Shown in pieces: positions 1-12,030 of a stretch of DNA of 64,000 nt. The notes beneath the pieces were generated by a model. The model did not search any database. It had not been told where the DNA came from and saw only the letters and a list, made by a program, of their open reading frames with translations. Location: assembly GCA_021307315.1 (NCBI GenBank), contig JAJSPD010000077.1, positions 144,179-208,178 on the forward strand, written 5' to 3'. This DNA is from Bisporella sp. PMI_857. Taxonomy: Eukaryota; Ascomycota; Leotiomycetes; Helotiales; Helotiaceae. The stretch's first letter is position 1. Each line of letters begins with the position of its first letter. The translations under genes and the position numbers were made by a program.

Positions 1-1038
1 CATTGAAAGTAAATCGATACCCCATAGCAGGAACCGGTGATATGTCTTTAGCGCAAACTTTGACATATCAAGTGGTTCTGGTATAGCCAGTATTATCATG
101 ATATTATCACGATATATCGACCCCCAAATCGCCATACAATACGCGGTGCAGTATGATATTGTTGATTTGAATACCCGCCACGCCTAAATCAGCAATATCA
201 TCTAATACCGTGGTACATGGTAGCACTACTATGTACTGCGCAAGGATACAAAACCCTTGTTTAGCGCGTTTTACAACCTTGTAGATATTTCATGAAAATA
301 ATACATTATTTCAAAAACATGCAATAAACCTTGCAAAAAAAGCTTTTAGTGGTATTATAGTATTATCGCCGGATAGTATTGTATTATATATTCATATTAA
401 CACTACATTTTTTACAGTAATTTCATACTAGTACTGCTGTGACGCCAAGAAATTAATGCTATACCCACTATGCCGCCGATACCAAGAGGCCGCAATACTA
501 TTATTCGCACTAAACACAAGCAAAGGCAAACAATCTGACGAAAAACGTCAGACACCTTGCCACCTTTATTATTGCTGTAATGCCGCCTCCTCTCCTACTC
601 CTCCTCTCAATTATCAGGCTTAGAGAAGGGATTATTTTGTTAACCTTGCCATCCTTACTGCTAGGAGTCAGACTGATCTAGTACCACATTAGTACTAGAT
701 ATGCCATTATCAAACTAGATCCAAAACGACTCACTAAAAGGATCTATCCAGATCGAATTTAATGATAGCATTTAGACCTGAAATATACCTTATTGCAAGG
801 GACGTTATTTCGAACGTTCACAGCGCTGCCCGATATATATTAAACTATATTATAGAAGTACTAAGTTTTATTGCAAAAAAAAAAAATAAGGAGCCCTCAG
901 TTAAAAAAAATTTGATATACAAATCCTAATACGTTAAATATCCTGATAAATATCTTTGTACAAACATGAAAATACACAGTGGAAATAAAGCAAAATCACG
1001 GTTGCTAGACATAAACAGTGGGCTTTTTCCCTGTAAGC
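1..1038. other. Intergenic, AT-rich, no gene seen
   Basis: No credible open frame or RNA gene is visible. The sequence is AT-rich with many short ATAT and TAGTA palindromic bits and a 12-base A run near 875-890, which resembles old RIP-affected repeat DNA. Nothing more specific can be supported. Confidence 0.5.
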
Positions 1039-3215
1039 TCACGTTGGACATTTCTTTTTCTTCTTTTTCTCTTTTTTTCCTTTCTTATTTAAAACTTTCA
1101 ACCTCTGTTCCAACTCACTGATCTGCTCTCTCAGCAGCTGTTTTTCAACCTCAACATCTCCATCTTCATCGTCTTCTTCCTCACTTTCTTCCTCCTGGTC
1201 CCCATTTTTATTGGAATTTTTAAAATCATCTACCGCAGTGCCCTGAATACATCCCCCATTGACACTCTCAACCGTGTCTTTATTTTTGCCGCACATCTCG
1301 TCATCCTCGGGAGCCTTCACCTCACCCAGCCACAACAGGACCTGAGACGTGTCCATTCGCCGTTTCTGTACCATCTTAGCCTCTTCCAGTTTCCCAAGAG
1401 AGGTGTAGCACTCCTCTAGCTTCTGAAGCGCAAGAGTATCCCTATCATCCATAACCTTGTTATGGAAAAATTCTTCAAGGTATTCAATCGCTTTCTCATA
1501 GTCCTTTTGATTACACCTTAGCGTACTCAAAGTGTGCTTCAGGTCCTTCCTCGTGATGAGGAGGTCTTCTTCTAGCTTCCCACCAGCATTGGCTTTGATT
1601 CGCTCAACTCTTTGGAGCATATCTAGAGCTACTTCTTCAGCTTCCCCCGCCATCCCTGGATCAGATTGTAGCATATAAAGTGTCAGCCCGAGAAGATCAA
1701 TAGTGTAAGCGTGATCTAGTCCATTCTCCGTTTCTGATTTTCGTATCCCTCGTCGAATAATATTCACTGCAGCTCGTGTCTGGTTGATTGAGCTCCCATC
1801 AAGGTACACAACGAAGTCGCCCCAAAGCATTAGAGTGGTGAGATGGTAAGAGCCAATATTATTTTCCACATGCTCGATACAACTTCGATAAACAGTAAAG
1901 ATGACATTAGCGAGCTGCTGCGAGTCCTCCATTTGTATCTTTTGAAGAATGAGAAGGACTTGCACAAAGCGATGGTCCTTGCCAAATCTCTGCTTAGCCA
2001 ATTGTACGGCATGTGAGAGAAAACTTGCAGCCAAATCGCGCTTTTGTTTCCTTATCATACGCAAAAATGATTCCCAAATCGCTGGTAGAGAGAAGAGTCC
2101 GCAATCAGCGCTTTTCTGAATCCCCACCACTTTTTCTAGAACTTGAAAGGCTTGTCGCATCCCCTTAAAACTGATTGCGAGCCCCGACTGTCCTAAAGAG
2201 TCGTAGTTTCGTAGACTAGTTGCCACACCAACAAGAAGATCATCATGAATGTCCTCCTCAACTTCGCGTTCATTCGTGACTTTCCACCTTTTTTGAGACA
2301 AGTAGCTGAGGTACAGTTCTTTGGCATTGAAGAGCATAGCTTCGCAGAGTCCCATGATATTGGTCTTGCTCATAGCCGTTGGGATTCTTATATTGATGCG
2401 AGGTGAGGTAGGGACAGCAACTGTGCTGCCAGAGGAACTTCTTGAAGTGGGTGTTGGATCTCGAGTCGTTCCAGGGGAAGAAGCTGGAGCTCCTCGAGGC
2501 CCACGACTAGGTCCTGGAATTGACGGTTTCGTACCATATTTTTTCCAATCCCACTTTTTGAATTTTCGTTTGTACATTGACTTACTATTAAAATAATGCT
2601 TTGTTAGTATGAAACTTATAGGAGGGGGAGGGAGGGGGATTAAATAGCTAACGTGGCATGAAATCTTTTCTTGGCCATTTCCTCCATCATCATCTGACAA
2701 GTGTAGTTTTTTTCGATATACCAATACTTAATCTCATTCTTTCTTGCGGCCCATTCAGCCGGGCTTGGCCCGGATTCTTTTCGAGATGGTATTGGTAGGG
2801 GTGAGGCTTCAGGATTTCTAACGTGTGCTAGCTCACCTTCCTGCGTATTTTCGTCCTGGACTACGGGATCGGAGGTCCGTTGATCTTTGGTATTCGGGTT
2901 AGCCGTGCTGCTCAGAAGATGTGGAGGTTCAGGTTCGATTTGTGGGTCCCAGAAAGGATTGATACCCATTTGCTGGATTTGTTCCAGAGCAATACAACCC
3001 CGGGGAATGGAGAATGCATCCCTGCTGGGGTCGAGGCTGCCACTATTTAATGAGATTATTTTGGGGAGCTCAGTCAGTCCAGTTGAGGCTTGCATCATAC
3101 CGGCGTCGATGAGGAAATCGCTGAAGTCGATATCGACGTCGGGGCTTGGAATACCATTTGGAGGTTGCATCCAGTCGTCATGGCCTCCATTATATTGGCT
3201 TGAGAATTGAGCCAT
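1039..3215 (-). CDS. Clr5-domain protein with TPR-like helical region
   Basis: Two exons (3215..2653 and 2584..1039) give a 702-residue protein. The 68-nt intron 2585..2652 starts GTTAGC, has an ACTAAC branch site and ends TAG. Splicing it rebuilds one continuous Clr5 domain (about residues 150-200): the first half (EWAARKNEIKYWYIEKNYT) is in exon 1 and the second half (YKRKFKKWDWKKYG) in exon 2, which strongly supports the model. The middle is alpha-helical with TPR-like stretches such as YEKAIEYLEEFF and YTSLGKLEEA. The C-terminus has an acidic run followed by a predicted coiled coil and a lysine-rich tail. Clr5 domains are short DNA-binding-like modules common at the N-terminus of fungal proteins of unknown role. 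The start ATG at 3215 was chosen because the frame is open from there and no better upstream ATG is seen. The exact cellular role is unknown. Confidence 0.85.
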
Positions 3216-5333
3216 AGTTGGGCTGGGGATCGTTGATACGAGTGTTGAGAGGCTGTCGAGTGTTTCCAGATGAGACGAAGAGTTTGGCGGAACCGCAGCA
3301 ATCAGCTACATATAGAGACCAAAGATTCGCTGACTGAAAACACAACGTCTCTATGGAAGGAATGATAGGTTTATACCTTAACCGAAACACAAAACATCAT
3401 GCTCGCTGCCGAATGTTGCCAATCGATTCGTTGGGCAAAGGCTTAGATTCAAGCCCGAACCGTAGCGAAAGACCGTACTTTCGCATAGGCACGGTTAAAA
3501 ATGCAGGGGATTGCGTTTAGATTCAGACAGTAGTTTCAGTGCTATCGAATGGTTGTGTTGGAGAGGAGCGGCTGATTGGCAGTGTCTCATCGCTGACGTG
3601 GATGTGGCAGAGCATCTTTGGCAGCCTGAGGCAATTGTGCATCAAAGTCCGTCAACATTGGAAGACAATCCTCTGCTACGACACAAGCCATTCCAATTTT
3701 GGCCCTAGTTTATGATAGCGATTGAGGGACTAGAGATTGCCGAGGGGGCGAGGACCTGCATCCTGTTTGAAAGTACGAACCTTGTAGATATCCCAAGCCT
3801 TTGAAGGTGACTTCTCGCATTCCGGCCCTGCCAATGTGTCGATTCTCCACCGTCAAAGATCGTGCCTTTGGCTCAGGGTGGGAAATGACCACTGGCGGAT
3901 CAAAGGGTCTAAAAGAGATTTTATATCCAGTAACCTACCTACACAATCTTCAGGAATGCCAGGAACTTTTGTCCATTCAAGAAAGCGCCACAATAATCTA
4001 TCTAGACTTTCTGCCCTTCAGCAAGGCTACGCTCAATATTTGCACCTGCAATAGATCGGAGCAGCCCCTCCAAACGTGCTGCTTGTCAGAGCAGCACTAG
4101 TCAATGTAAAGCAGAACTTTCTGCTAGTCAAGTTAGAAAGCCCGCCCCTTCAGAGGAACTTGACTTAATCCCCCAATGTGCTTTAGTACTTTTGTACTTA
4201 CGAAGTCCTAGCAACACAAACTATGCATTCCATCCCCTTCCATGCAAGTGAACTTCCATAATGTATAGGACAATGTAGCCTTCTTTTGTACCAATGTTCT
4301 GAGGGATGCGAAAGCCGCAAGCAGAACAAAAGAACTGCGTGAAAGTCTGATTTCAGAAGACTGGGATGGAATTGATCCAACTATAAATATACAGCTCCTC
4401 TTTTCTCCATCTGAATATGTTCTCACTTATCAATATCGTGATATCCAATGGGAATTGAAAAGAGACACTATCCATTCTTTTTATTCCAAAGCTGCAGAAA
4501 TATGACATACAAGCCCCAACATCAACGTCATTCAAAGTCTCGCCAGGTAGAAACACAACAGCCGACCACCTCCATCCAACAATCGCCAGCAAGTAGCCAT
4601 GAGCAGCGGGAAAATGAAAGTTCCAGAGCAAAAAGAATAGAAGAGCTCGTCGCTCCAGCTTTCAACACCTCTTTCGCTGGGGAATACAACATTGAATTAG
4701 AATTGGACATTCCGAAGCACTCCAACATCGCTCCACTAGTAGCTGGCAATCCCAGCACTCAAAATCAGCGAAAGCAGCACGTCTCAATTCCACGGCCCTG
4801 GGACCAGCAACTCACCAATCAAGTCCATCAGCAAGACGGCTATAGTGACCTTGGCCAATCCCCGCTTGTTGTATGGATAAATCAGGGTCCTGTCGAAGAG
4901 CCCTTCAATTGTATTGGAGAATTGATTTTGATTTCTAGATGTCATGTGACAGAGGAATTTCCACAGCGAGGTGCTCGATGAAATGGGATAAGGGGGATTC
5001 GGGGGTAGGGATGGAGAAGGTAGGGATACGGCCGGCGCAGAACGTTCTTCGACGGATTACTCGATTTCAATAGCATGCTGATGTCTTCCCTTTGTTATGG
5101 CACCTTTTAAACATAAAACAATCAGGGAGTTGCACTTTTGTATGTAGCTGAACAGCTTCACCTTTTTGATATAAATTAAGCGATTCGGAAATATATCCCC
5201 AATTAGCAGCCACCTGATCAATGGTGCTCTCAACAATCAATGGTCGGGCTCAGTCACCACCAAGGCAGTATTAAACACCTAAAATTACACCACGAAATTG
5301 AATGAATAATTAGGCAGAAAATTTCTAGTTATT
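3216..5333. other. Intergenic with short unproven frames
   Basis: About 2.1 kb between the Clr5 gene and the aldolase. Several frames of 60-100 codons occur on both strands (for example 3511..3708 and 3801..4100, plus strand) but none shows a known domain or good splice context. The longest, 4448..4981, is listed separately. Confidence 0.5.
4448..4981 (+). CDS. Hypothetical hydrophilic protein, doubtful
   Basis: A 177-codon ATG-started frame. The predicted protein is rich in Gln, Ser and Asn, has no signal peptide or membrane segment and matches no family I recognise. Its length is unusual for chance in this gap, but composition and isolation leave it doubtful. It could be an exon of an undetected gene or a spurious frame. 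Confidence 0.25.
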   Translation: MGIEKRHYPFFLFQSCRNMTYKPQHQRHSKSRQVETQQPTTSIQQSPASSHEQRENESSRAKRIEELVAPAFNTSFAGEYNIELELDIPKHSNIAPLVAGNPSTQNQRKQHVSIPRPWDQQLTNQVHQQDGYSDLGQSPLVVWINQGPVEEPFNCIGELILISRCHVTEEFPQRGAR

Positions 5334-6125
5334 CTAGTATCCTCCAGTAACATCGTCCTCGATCGGTCGGAACTGCACAGTTTTTGGCTGATCCGTGATT
5401 CCCCGTCGAACGGCTTCCTCCATAATCGCAATCGTTGCAGTGGCTCCTATTCTAGTCACACCGAGAGACATGACATGAAGAAGATCATCTAAAGTGCGAA
5501 CACCACCGGCAGCTTTGACCTGGACTCCAGTCTTTGACTTTTCCCTCATCAGCTTGAGGTGAGAAACGGTTGCACCCTTGTAAGAATACATGCCGTTTGC
5601 CTGTTTGACAAAACCATAACCGGTGGAGGTCTTGACAAAGCCCACACCAATGGAGGAACAGATTTCGCAGAGGCGAATAATATTGTCCTCGCCAAGATAG
5701 TCATTCTCAAAGATAACCTTGAGAATGGCACCGTTCTGAATGACGACGTCATTTATTTGACGGATCTCATCAGCGACATAGTTCCAATCCTGTCCCAATG
5801 CTTTGCCAATATTGATAACCATATCTATTTCCTTGCCCCCAGCAGCAGCTGCAGCAGCAGCCTCAAATACCTTCACCTCTGTCGTGCTGTTACCGTGCGG
5901 GAATCCTATAACAGGGCAGATGAGAGTATCTGATCCCATCAATTCATCCCGAGCGAGTGGAATCAAATAAGGCTTAACACATGCTGTAGCAACAGAATAT
6001 TTCCTGGCTATGCGCAGACCGGCCACAATGTCGGCGTCGGTCATCGTTGGATGCAAAAGTGAATGGTCGATCATTTTGGCGATTTGGTTCAAGGTGACTG
6101 TGATGGTATTGTCGTTGGTAGCCAT
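5334..6125 (-). CDS. Deoxyribose-phosphate aldolase (DERA)
   Basis: Intronless, 263 residues from the ATG at 6125. It cleaves 2-deoxyribose-5-phosphate into acetaldehyde and glyceraldehyde-3-phosphate, in deoxynucleoside breakdown, presumably in the cytosol. Class I aldolase residues are present: Schiff-base Lys165 in GFVKTSTGYG, the second lysine Lys204 in VKAAGGVRT, and Asp101 in DMVINIG, matching the Asp102/Lys167/Lys201 set of the bacterial enzyme. Length is normal for the family. The frame extends nine codons upstream to a TTG at 6152, but the ATG at 6125 has A at -3 and G at +4 and is the sensible eukaryotic start. The nearest intact neighbour is a beta-hydroxyacid dehydrogenase 2.7 kb away on the same strand. 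Function is confident from motifs. Confidence 0.95.
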   Translation of the reverse strand: MATNDNTITVTLNQIAKMIDHSLLHPTMTDADIVAGLRIARKYSVATACVKPYLIPLARDELMGSDTLICPVIGFPHGNSTTEVKVFEAAAAAAAGGKEIDMVINIGKALGQDWNYVADEIRQINDVVIQNGAILKVIFENDYLGEDNIIRLCEICSSIGVGFVKTSTGYGFVKQANGMYSYKGATVSHLKLMREKSKTGVQVKAAGGVRTLDDLLHVMSLGVTRIGATATIAIMEEAVRRGITDQPKTVQFRPIEDDVTGGY

Positions 6126-8872
6126 GATACGAAATGTTGTACTAGCTTTCAAAGGTTGAGGTTGTGATTGTTTGCCGTGTCAGTTCTGAATCCGAAGGTT
6201 GTTGCTCTAGAGCATCGCGAATGTAAGTGAAGTAATATATATTGCCTGATGAAAAGAATTTTCACTTCAGCTTCCGCTTTCACTCTACCTCAATGCAACA
6301 CCTCCTCCGCCTCGATCAAGCGATGCTTCCGGGATAGTATTTTCAAGTCGGGTTCTCAGCTACCACCTTGAAATGATACACCAATACCACCGGATGCGGC
6401 ATGTTTATTCCATCGGAAGTGGCATGCATGATTGGTGTATGCTTCCACCGGAAGTGGCATGAGGCTAATCGTTCAAAAACCAACATTTTCCACCAATCAT
6501 AGAATAGATCGCAAGTCGTAGTTTCACGGTGTGATACACTCGGCATTTTTAGATTGGGATCAGATTGGGATCTGATGTGGACTAATCGATGTAGACTCCA
6601 AGATGCAGCATGTAAAAGTGGGCGGAGCTATGACAAGGAGTATTATGGTCCTTTCCATAATTTAAACTCGTGCGAAGACCACACGTCTCCCAATACCACT
6701 TTTCCGATAGTGGCCAATATTCATGGAGCATGTTTATTCTAAGTGGAATGATACACATCATATTTCTGGCGGGCCTTTATTATGTACCGCTTTACAAAAG
6801 ATTTCTCTGAATTCTTGAGTCACCTACTTTTAGGGGTCATTCAGCTTTCTAGCAACAAGACTGTGAATCGAACCAATATATGTAAAGGCACCAGGCTCAC
6901 AAAAACAGTCATTTCATGCTGTTCAGACTCTAGAAAAGTCTCTCTGATACCAGCTTGCATTGCTCGACCAGACGGGTTCACAATCACGTGGATTTTCTTC
7001 CATTTTAATATATCCTACTCTGGATATAGGCAAGGTGAGCGAGTCGCGTCCGTAGCAGCTTCAACCACCCCTACCACATTGTGAGGCATAGATAGACTCT
7101 AGGGGCATCATGGCTCAAGGAGGGTAAAGAGCTCTTGGTGACTTTTGCCACCGGGCTTTATTTCCTCTTTAGGGGAAGTTAAAAGGTATCCTTGAAATAA
7201 CTAGCGCTGATATCGAGTCAAGCATCCGCTAAGCGACCTTCCCATGCTTGGCGCAAAATAAACGGGTCATGTCATGTTCCCTTCCAACACGCAACCTTCT
7301 GATTTAGACTTCAGCACTGTATGCATCTTGATCAACCTCCCGATTCCCAACTTTGCTTCATACGATTCCTAGCTGAGAGGGTCAAGTGTTGTCATTATAC
7401 AAAGAGTGACGCTGGCCGTCAAAAAGGTGTAAAGCCATGAATTGTCACTGCGTACATATCAGACGCTGTCTTGAAAATTTCAGTTAGATCCAACATATAA
7501 TAACTTAAGAGCCGGGTCTCGGCAAGCTCTTATTGAGTGCTGGGCCTGAACACTAAAGGTTTGTGCTGAGGTGGATAAATCCACTAGTTTGGGGATAAAG
7601 TTAGATGATGGATAAGTGTCATGGTGATATAACAGGCAAGGTCAAGAGCTAGTGCTTGCAGTTGTACGATTCTTGTCTCGTTTACAGCTTTGTCATCGAA
7701 CCTGCCTGTTGATGCCCTGCCTTCAGGGCCAGCGAGCATGACACCAGGCGCCAATATTTGAAGCCTAGGTGGAAGGGAGGGATGCCACCGTCTCAATCTT
7801 AATTTCAGAGCAACGACACGTTGCAATAGATACTGAATATTAGTGCCCCAGTATACTGACTGTTTTTGCTCGAACTTCGCCGGCTCCCGTAAAGATCTGA
7901 CAGAGCCGACTCTACAAATTTGGATAGCTTACATATCGAGGACTTGTAGTATAGCAGTGAAGCCATATTCGCAGACACATCTGAAGTCGAATCAGACTAA
8001 GAGTTGATTCATCTACTACTTCAATGCCACAGTCAGCATCTAAGGTGCTAAGAGAAACCCACAAAGCGTCGAGCAAAATGTCTTGATCTCATATATGGCT
8101 ACTAACAACGTTTCCTAGCTTGAATGACTCGGTCTGTACCCTGCAGACCACCAACTTTTCAGTGAAGTCCAAGAGCCTGCGCTACTCTTAACACACCGCC
8201 ATATAGCAACTAAGCTAATCCGGGCTCCCCGTGGTATAGTTAGCTTCGCAACAGTACCCAAGTTTGTACTGGTTCTAGTGATCCCATTAAAAGAATACCA
8301 AGGGGATCGTGTCTCGGACCAGCAAGTATATCATTCACCAAAGGTTTGGGACTAACGCCGATTCGAACGAATTCTACCCCCTGAGCCTGCTCAAGATATT
8401 TGAAGCTGAGTACTATAGCGGCGAGTACAACACTCGATTTCCCATGGTTGAAGTAAGGCCATGGTCGCGATCATGTATGCTAGATACCGTGTGTCGGAAG
8501 TGATTCTAGTGAAAAAGTAGCATGATGAACCAGCGAATTCGATGGAAATAACTGTCAATCAACAGATCAACAATCTCGGCTGGTGTCAGCAGGGAACTCA
8601 ATTAACTTGAGGCAGAATTACAATTTGGGGTAGTTGCGGTGCCTCGATTCGTCTTTGAAAATATGCATAAACTTGAATCAAAAGGATGCGTTGTACACCT
8701 TACTTGCCATATTGAATACCTCAGGAGTGAAGTTCAGAAGTGAATGTTGATTATCTATAGGCATGTAGATCTTGTAGGGTCTGGCAAGTGTTCTGAAAGG
8801 TATAGAAACCATGTGCACCACGGCAAATTTAACAGTCCTTTGCACACGTGTAAGATACAGTGTTCGAGGGCA
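6126..8872. other. Long intergenic stretch, no gene recognised
   Basis: About 2.7 kb without a convincing gene. Near 6360-6470 there are repeated bits of the type CCGGATGCGGCATG / CGGAAGTGGCATG, and a related CATGTTTATTC motif recurs near 6724. Frames at 6782..7084 and 8309..8503 are short and unrecognised. It may hold decayed coding sequence, but I cannot identify any. Confidence 0.45.
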
Positions 8873-9742
8873 TCAAGCTCTATTGCCGTAAGGCAGTTCT
8901 GCCAACACTTTCGTAAGAGCGATCATGTCTTCATCGCCCATCCCTGCTTGTATTGCTCTTTCATATAATGATCCGCAGAGACTAATGAAAGGTGTTTGGG
9001 CGTTCGCAATCTTCGAAGCGGACATGATCAGCTGAGTGATATTGTAGCAGTCGTCAATCGCTGCCTGCGGCGACCAATCCTGAGCCAACATCTTGCCGAT
9101 TTTGAGCTTAGAGTATGCAGAGGCCATCGGCCCAGCGTTCAGCACTTGCCCGAAAGCTTCCATATCCAACCCCTGAGCACGGGCGAGATTCATAGCCTCA
9201 GCGAGGCCGGCTGTCATGGTAATAAGATAAAGGTTAACGGCGTACTTGGTCTTCAAGCCCATTCCGATACTACCGCAGTAAATAGCGTTCGACGTGATCG
9301 GCTTAAGAAGCGGTTGTACGCGCGCAGCAAGCGCCTGATCGCCAGCTAGCATACCAACCAGGTTGCCTTGCTCCGCTGGAACCTTGCTTCCACTGACAGG
9401 CATCTCGATGAAGGATCCTCCAGCTCGCTGAATTTCTTCAGCGAGATAGTGGCTGAAGTCGACAGGTACCGAACTTGCGTTAATCAATGTCTTGCCACGA
9501 ATTGCCTGCTTGAAATCATCATCTAATATTGATAGAATCGCGGGTGCATTGAAAAGCATTGTAAACGTAACATCGGAGTGTTCAACCACCTGAGATGGCG
9601 TTTTGGCGACATGACAACCAGCTTGTTGGAGAGCCGGGTATTTCGCTGGGCTGCGATTCCATACGGTGACCTGAAAATGGCGGGCAAGGTTGAGCGCCAT
9701 CGGTGATCCCATGACACCGAGTCCTATGAAGCCTACTTTCAT
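8873..9742 (-). CDS. Beta-hydroxyacid dehydrogenase (3-hydroxyisobutyrate dehydrogenase-like)
   Basis: Intronless, 289 residues, ATG at 9742. The Rossmann NAD(P)-binding motif GFIGLGVMGSPMA is at residues 4-16. The substrate-binding signature EMPVSGSKVPAEQGNLVGMLAG lies around 113-134. The expected catalytic lysine fits Lys166 of KYAVN (K-x3-N). A C-terminal all-helical 6-phosphogluconate-dehydrogenase-like domain follows. Members oxidise or reduce small beta-hydroxyacids or semialdehydes such as 3-hydroxyisobutyrate and tartronate semialdehyde; the substrate here cannot be told from sequence. The compact, intronless form resembles bacterial members, so an old transfer is possible but unproven. 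It faces a decayed aldehyde dehydrogenase about 1 kb away, which could once have been a pathway partner. Confidence 0.92.
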   Translation of the reverse strand: MKVGFIGLGVMGSPMALNLARHFQVTVWNRSPAKYPALQQAGCHVAKTPSQVVEHSDVTFTMLFNAPAILSILDDDFKQAIRGKTLINASSVPVDFSHYLAEEIQRAGGSFIEMPVSGSKVPAEQGNLVGMLAGDQALAARVQPLLKPITSNAIYCGSIGMGLKTKYAVNLYLITMTAGLAEAMNLARAQGLDMEAFGQVLNAGPMASAYSKLKIGKMLAQDWSPQAAIDDCYNITQLIMSASKIANAQTPFISLCGSLYERAIQAGMGDEDMIALTKVLAELPYGNRA

Positions 9743-10749
9743 GATGCCGGTTATATGTTAGTATAGAGGACATTCAACTTAGGTATTATCGCGATGAGAT
9801 GAATACAAAGTGGAACATTTCAGCAAGTGGTAAATTCTTTTTGTAGTTTTTTTTTTTTGGATTCCTTTGCGTAGCTGGGCCGCTCTTAGGCGCTTATAGC
9901 CGAGGGTGGAGTGCCTTTTGTCCTTATGGTACGTAGAGAACATCCTCAAGGCTGGACTTTCTGTAAATATAAATGTCACACGTCACGAATAACTCGTTGA
10001 TAAAATCTTGCAGTATACACACCGAGGGGGTACAGGCTTTATATTGTCTAAGGCTGTTTATTAGCCACTAATGCTACACTAGTAAGGGCTCGTTATAATC
10101 AAGAAGAAAGGAGGATTTCTAGCAAGGGAAAGGAAGTCAATATAGAGAATTTTAACATAACTCATATTACTATAGCGTTCTTCGTAAGGATATACTGTTT
10201 AAGCGTCATTTCTAAAGCATATTGGATATGCCTGATATCGATGGAGATTTTCAAGGCATCCGGCTGTGACGATTGCCTAATTCGGAACTAACTGCCGATC
10301 TGATCCGATGCTAATGGCTCGAGTTTGGAGTGATGACACATTCATAGCCTCCTTCGTTTGGTAACAGGAGTCCCAGGTATGTATTCCTGTTCGGGCAAAA
10401 ATATATAGACGACTTGCTGTTGCTCAGCGCTAGGATGGTACCAAAATTGTGCTCGTTCCATAGCATTGCTGAAGATGAATACGAAGCAGCATCTCCACGG
10501 GGCCTTAAACTACAAATATCTACTCTACGCCCCCCTAAATCAAGCTTAACGACCCTGATCTCTTTCACAATAGTTCCTTTATTAATATTAATAGCGCTTA
10601 TGTCAACGCCATATCCGACAAATATTTCTACGTCATCGGCTCAGCCCCAAACCGCTCTTTCACTTCATGCCTCAACGACAGCCCGAAAAATGTTGAAACT
10701 ATATAAGTCTCATCACGCAACACGTTCAGGCCGTACCGCAACCTCAACC
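9743..10749. other. Intergenic, 5' remnant region of a decayed dehydrogenase
   Basis: About 1 kb. No intact gene. The last part (from roughly 10650) may contain the eroded N-terminal coding sequence of the aldehyde dehydrogenase pseudogene that follows. I could not place it in a single frame. Confidence 0.4.
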
Positions 10750-11607
10750 ACGTAAATGCACTGAGCTACTACTGAGTAGCACAACTTGAATGTACCTACC
10801 AAGGATAATCTTGCTAAGATTTTGACCTACGAGCTGGTAAAACCCTTGCCTGAGTTGATAGGAGAGCTTGATCATTCTTTAGGCTTCACCTGGTGGCTTG
10901 CTAGGAAGGTCGGGCGGATTCAGGGTGGGTGCGACAGCGTAGCGGCAGCACCAAATCCAATTCAAGGGGTATTCGTTGACAAGTAATCGATTGGCATCGG
11001 CGTTGCTCTGGTGCCTTGGAACTTTTCAGCTGTGATGGTTTCTGGGCAAAGCCGGGCTTCATTTACTGCAGGTTGTACCTGCTTATCAAGCCTTCTCTTG
11101 AGACACTGTTTACTTATCTCGCGCTTGCTCATCTACCTACTCAAGCGGGGCTTCCTCCTGGGGTTTTCAATGTGCTTACTATCTGACTCAAGAACACCCC
11201 TTCCCTTGCAAACCATTCTTCCACCAAGAATGTCACCTTCACAGAATATACCGACGCGGGCAATATCGTTTTTGGTCCATGTAGTTAAAACCTCAAGAAA
11301 AATATGCTTGAATCGGGGGGAACTTTCCGTTCTGCGTCTTTGACGCTGCTGATCCGGAACACACGATCACCGAACTCATGCCCTTAAAATGGGGGTATGC
11401 GGGTCAAGCTTCAGTCATAGCAAGTCGAGGGTATGTCCAGCACGGCGTGTATGGCCAACCTGTCCCCATGACAGAGAGAACACAGGGAAAATAGTGGTTG
11501 GACATAGGACTACAGAAAAGGCAACTCCTATCACCACACCTCAGGGTCTGACAAGGCATCCTGCACTTGTGCATGATGCTGTTGAAAAGAAGCGAGCCTT
11601 GCTCTGA
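10750..11607 (+). pseudogene. Aldehyde dehydrogenase (succinate-semialdehyde type) pseudogene
   Basis: Recognisable ALDH blocks appear in order but in broken frames. The first is around 10800-10920 (KDNLAKILTYELVKPLPE, then LGFTWW). After an in-frame TAA at 10984 comes GVALVPWNFSAVM, the family PWNFP block, near 11005-11040. An ELGG-like block (LESGG) lies near 11305. A shifted frame then gives LMPLKWGYAGQASVIASRGY and ERTQGKIVVGH to about 11607, where a GQAC-type catalytic block should be. The catalytic cysteine position reads Ser (GQAS instead of GQAC), and the N- and C-terminal parts are missing or unreadable. With stops, frameshifts and a lost catalytic residue, it is dead. SSADH-like identity is inferred from block similarity recalled from the family. 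Confidence 0.75.
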
Positions 11608-12030
11608 GTGAAAGCAAAGCGTATCGAAAGGCGAAATTCGCCGCAGGTAATGGGGATGGGGACAGTGATGGTATCAGTGGGTGTTTCATGTCACCTATTA
11701 TCCTAACAAATACGACCCGGACCCTGCTGCTAACTCGAGAAGAGGCTTTTGCACGCTCTGTGAAGTTTAAGGAGGTTCGTAGAAATCCCTCATAAGTGCG
11801 TCTACCCTGACTTGGAGGGAAATGAATTAGTAAGTCTTTTTTGAAGCAGGATGAATGAGATGGTCCTAAATATGACCAAATGTGAACAACAACAATATTG
11901 CCAACAAATATGGTCATTTTTGGCGGCAGAGACAAATGAGGGTGAACACATAATCAAAGGCTAAATGCTTGTCCTTGCTGGAGGAGGTATAATTGTCCTG
12001 ACTCCGAAGTTTGTAATTGAGAAACTATGA
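11608..12030. other. Gap between two pseudogenes
   Basis: About 420 bases with no recognisable gene; possibly the eroded C-terminal part of the aldehyde dehydrogenase. A 134-codon minus-strand frame (11531..11935) shows no family features. Confidence 0.4.

Noticed and set aside
6126..6152. N-terminal extension of the aldolase to 6152
   Set aside because: It begins at a TTG; the ATG at 6125 is in good context and gives normal family length.
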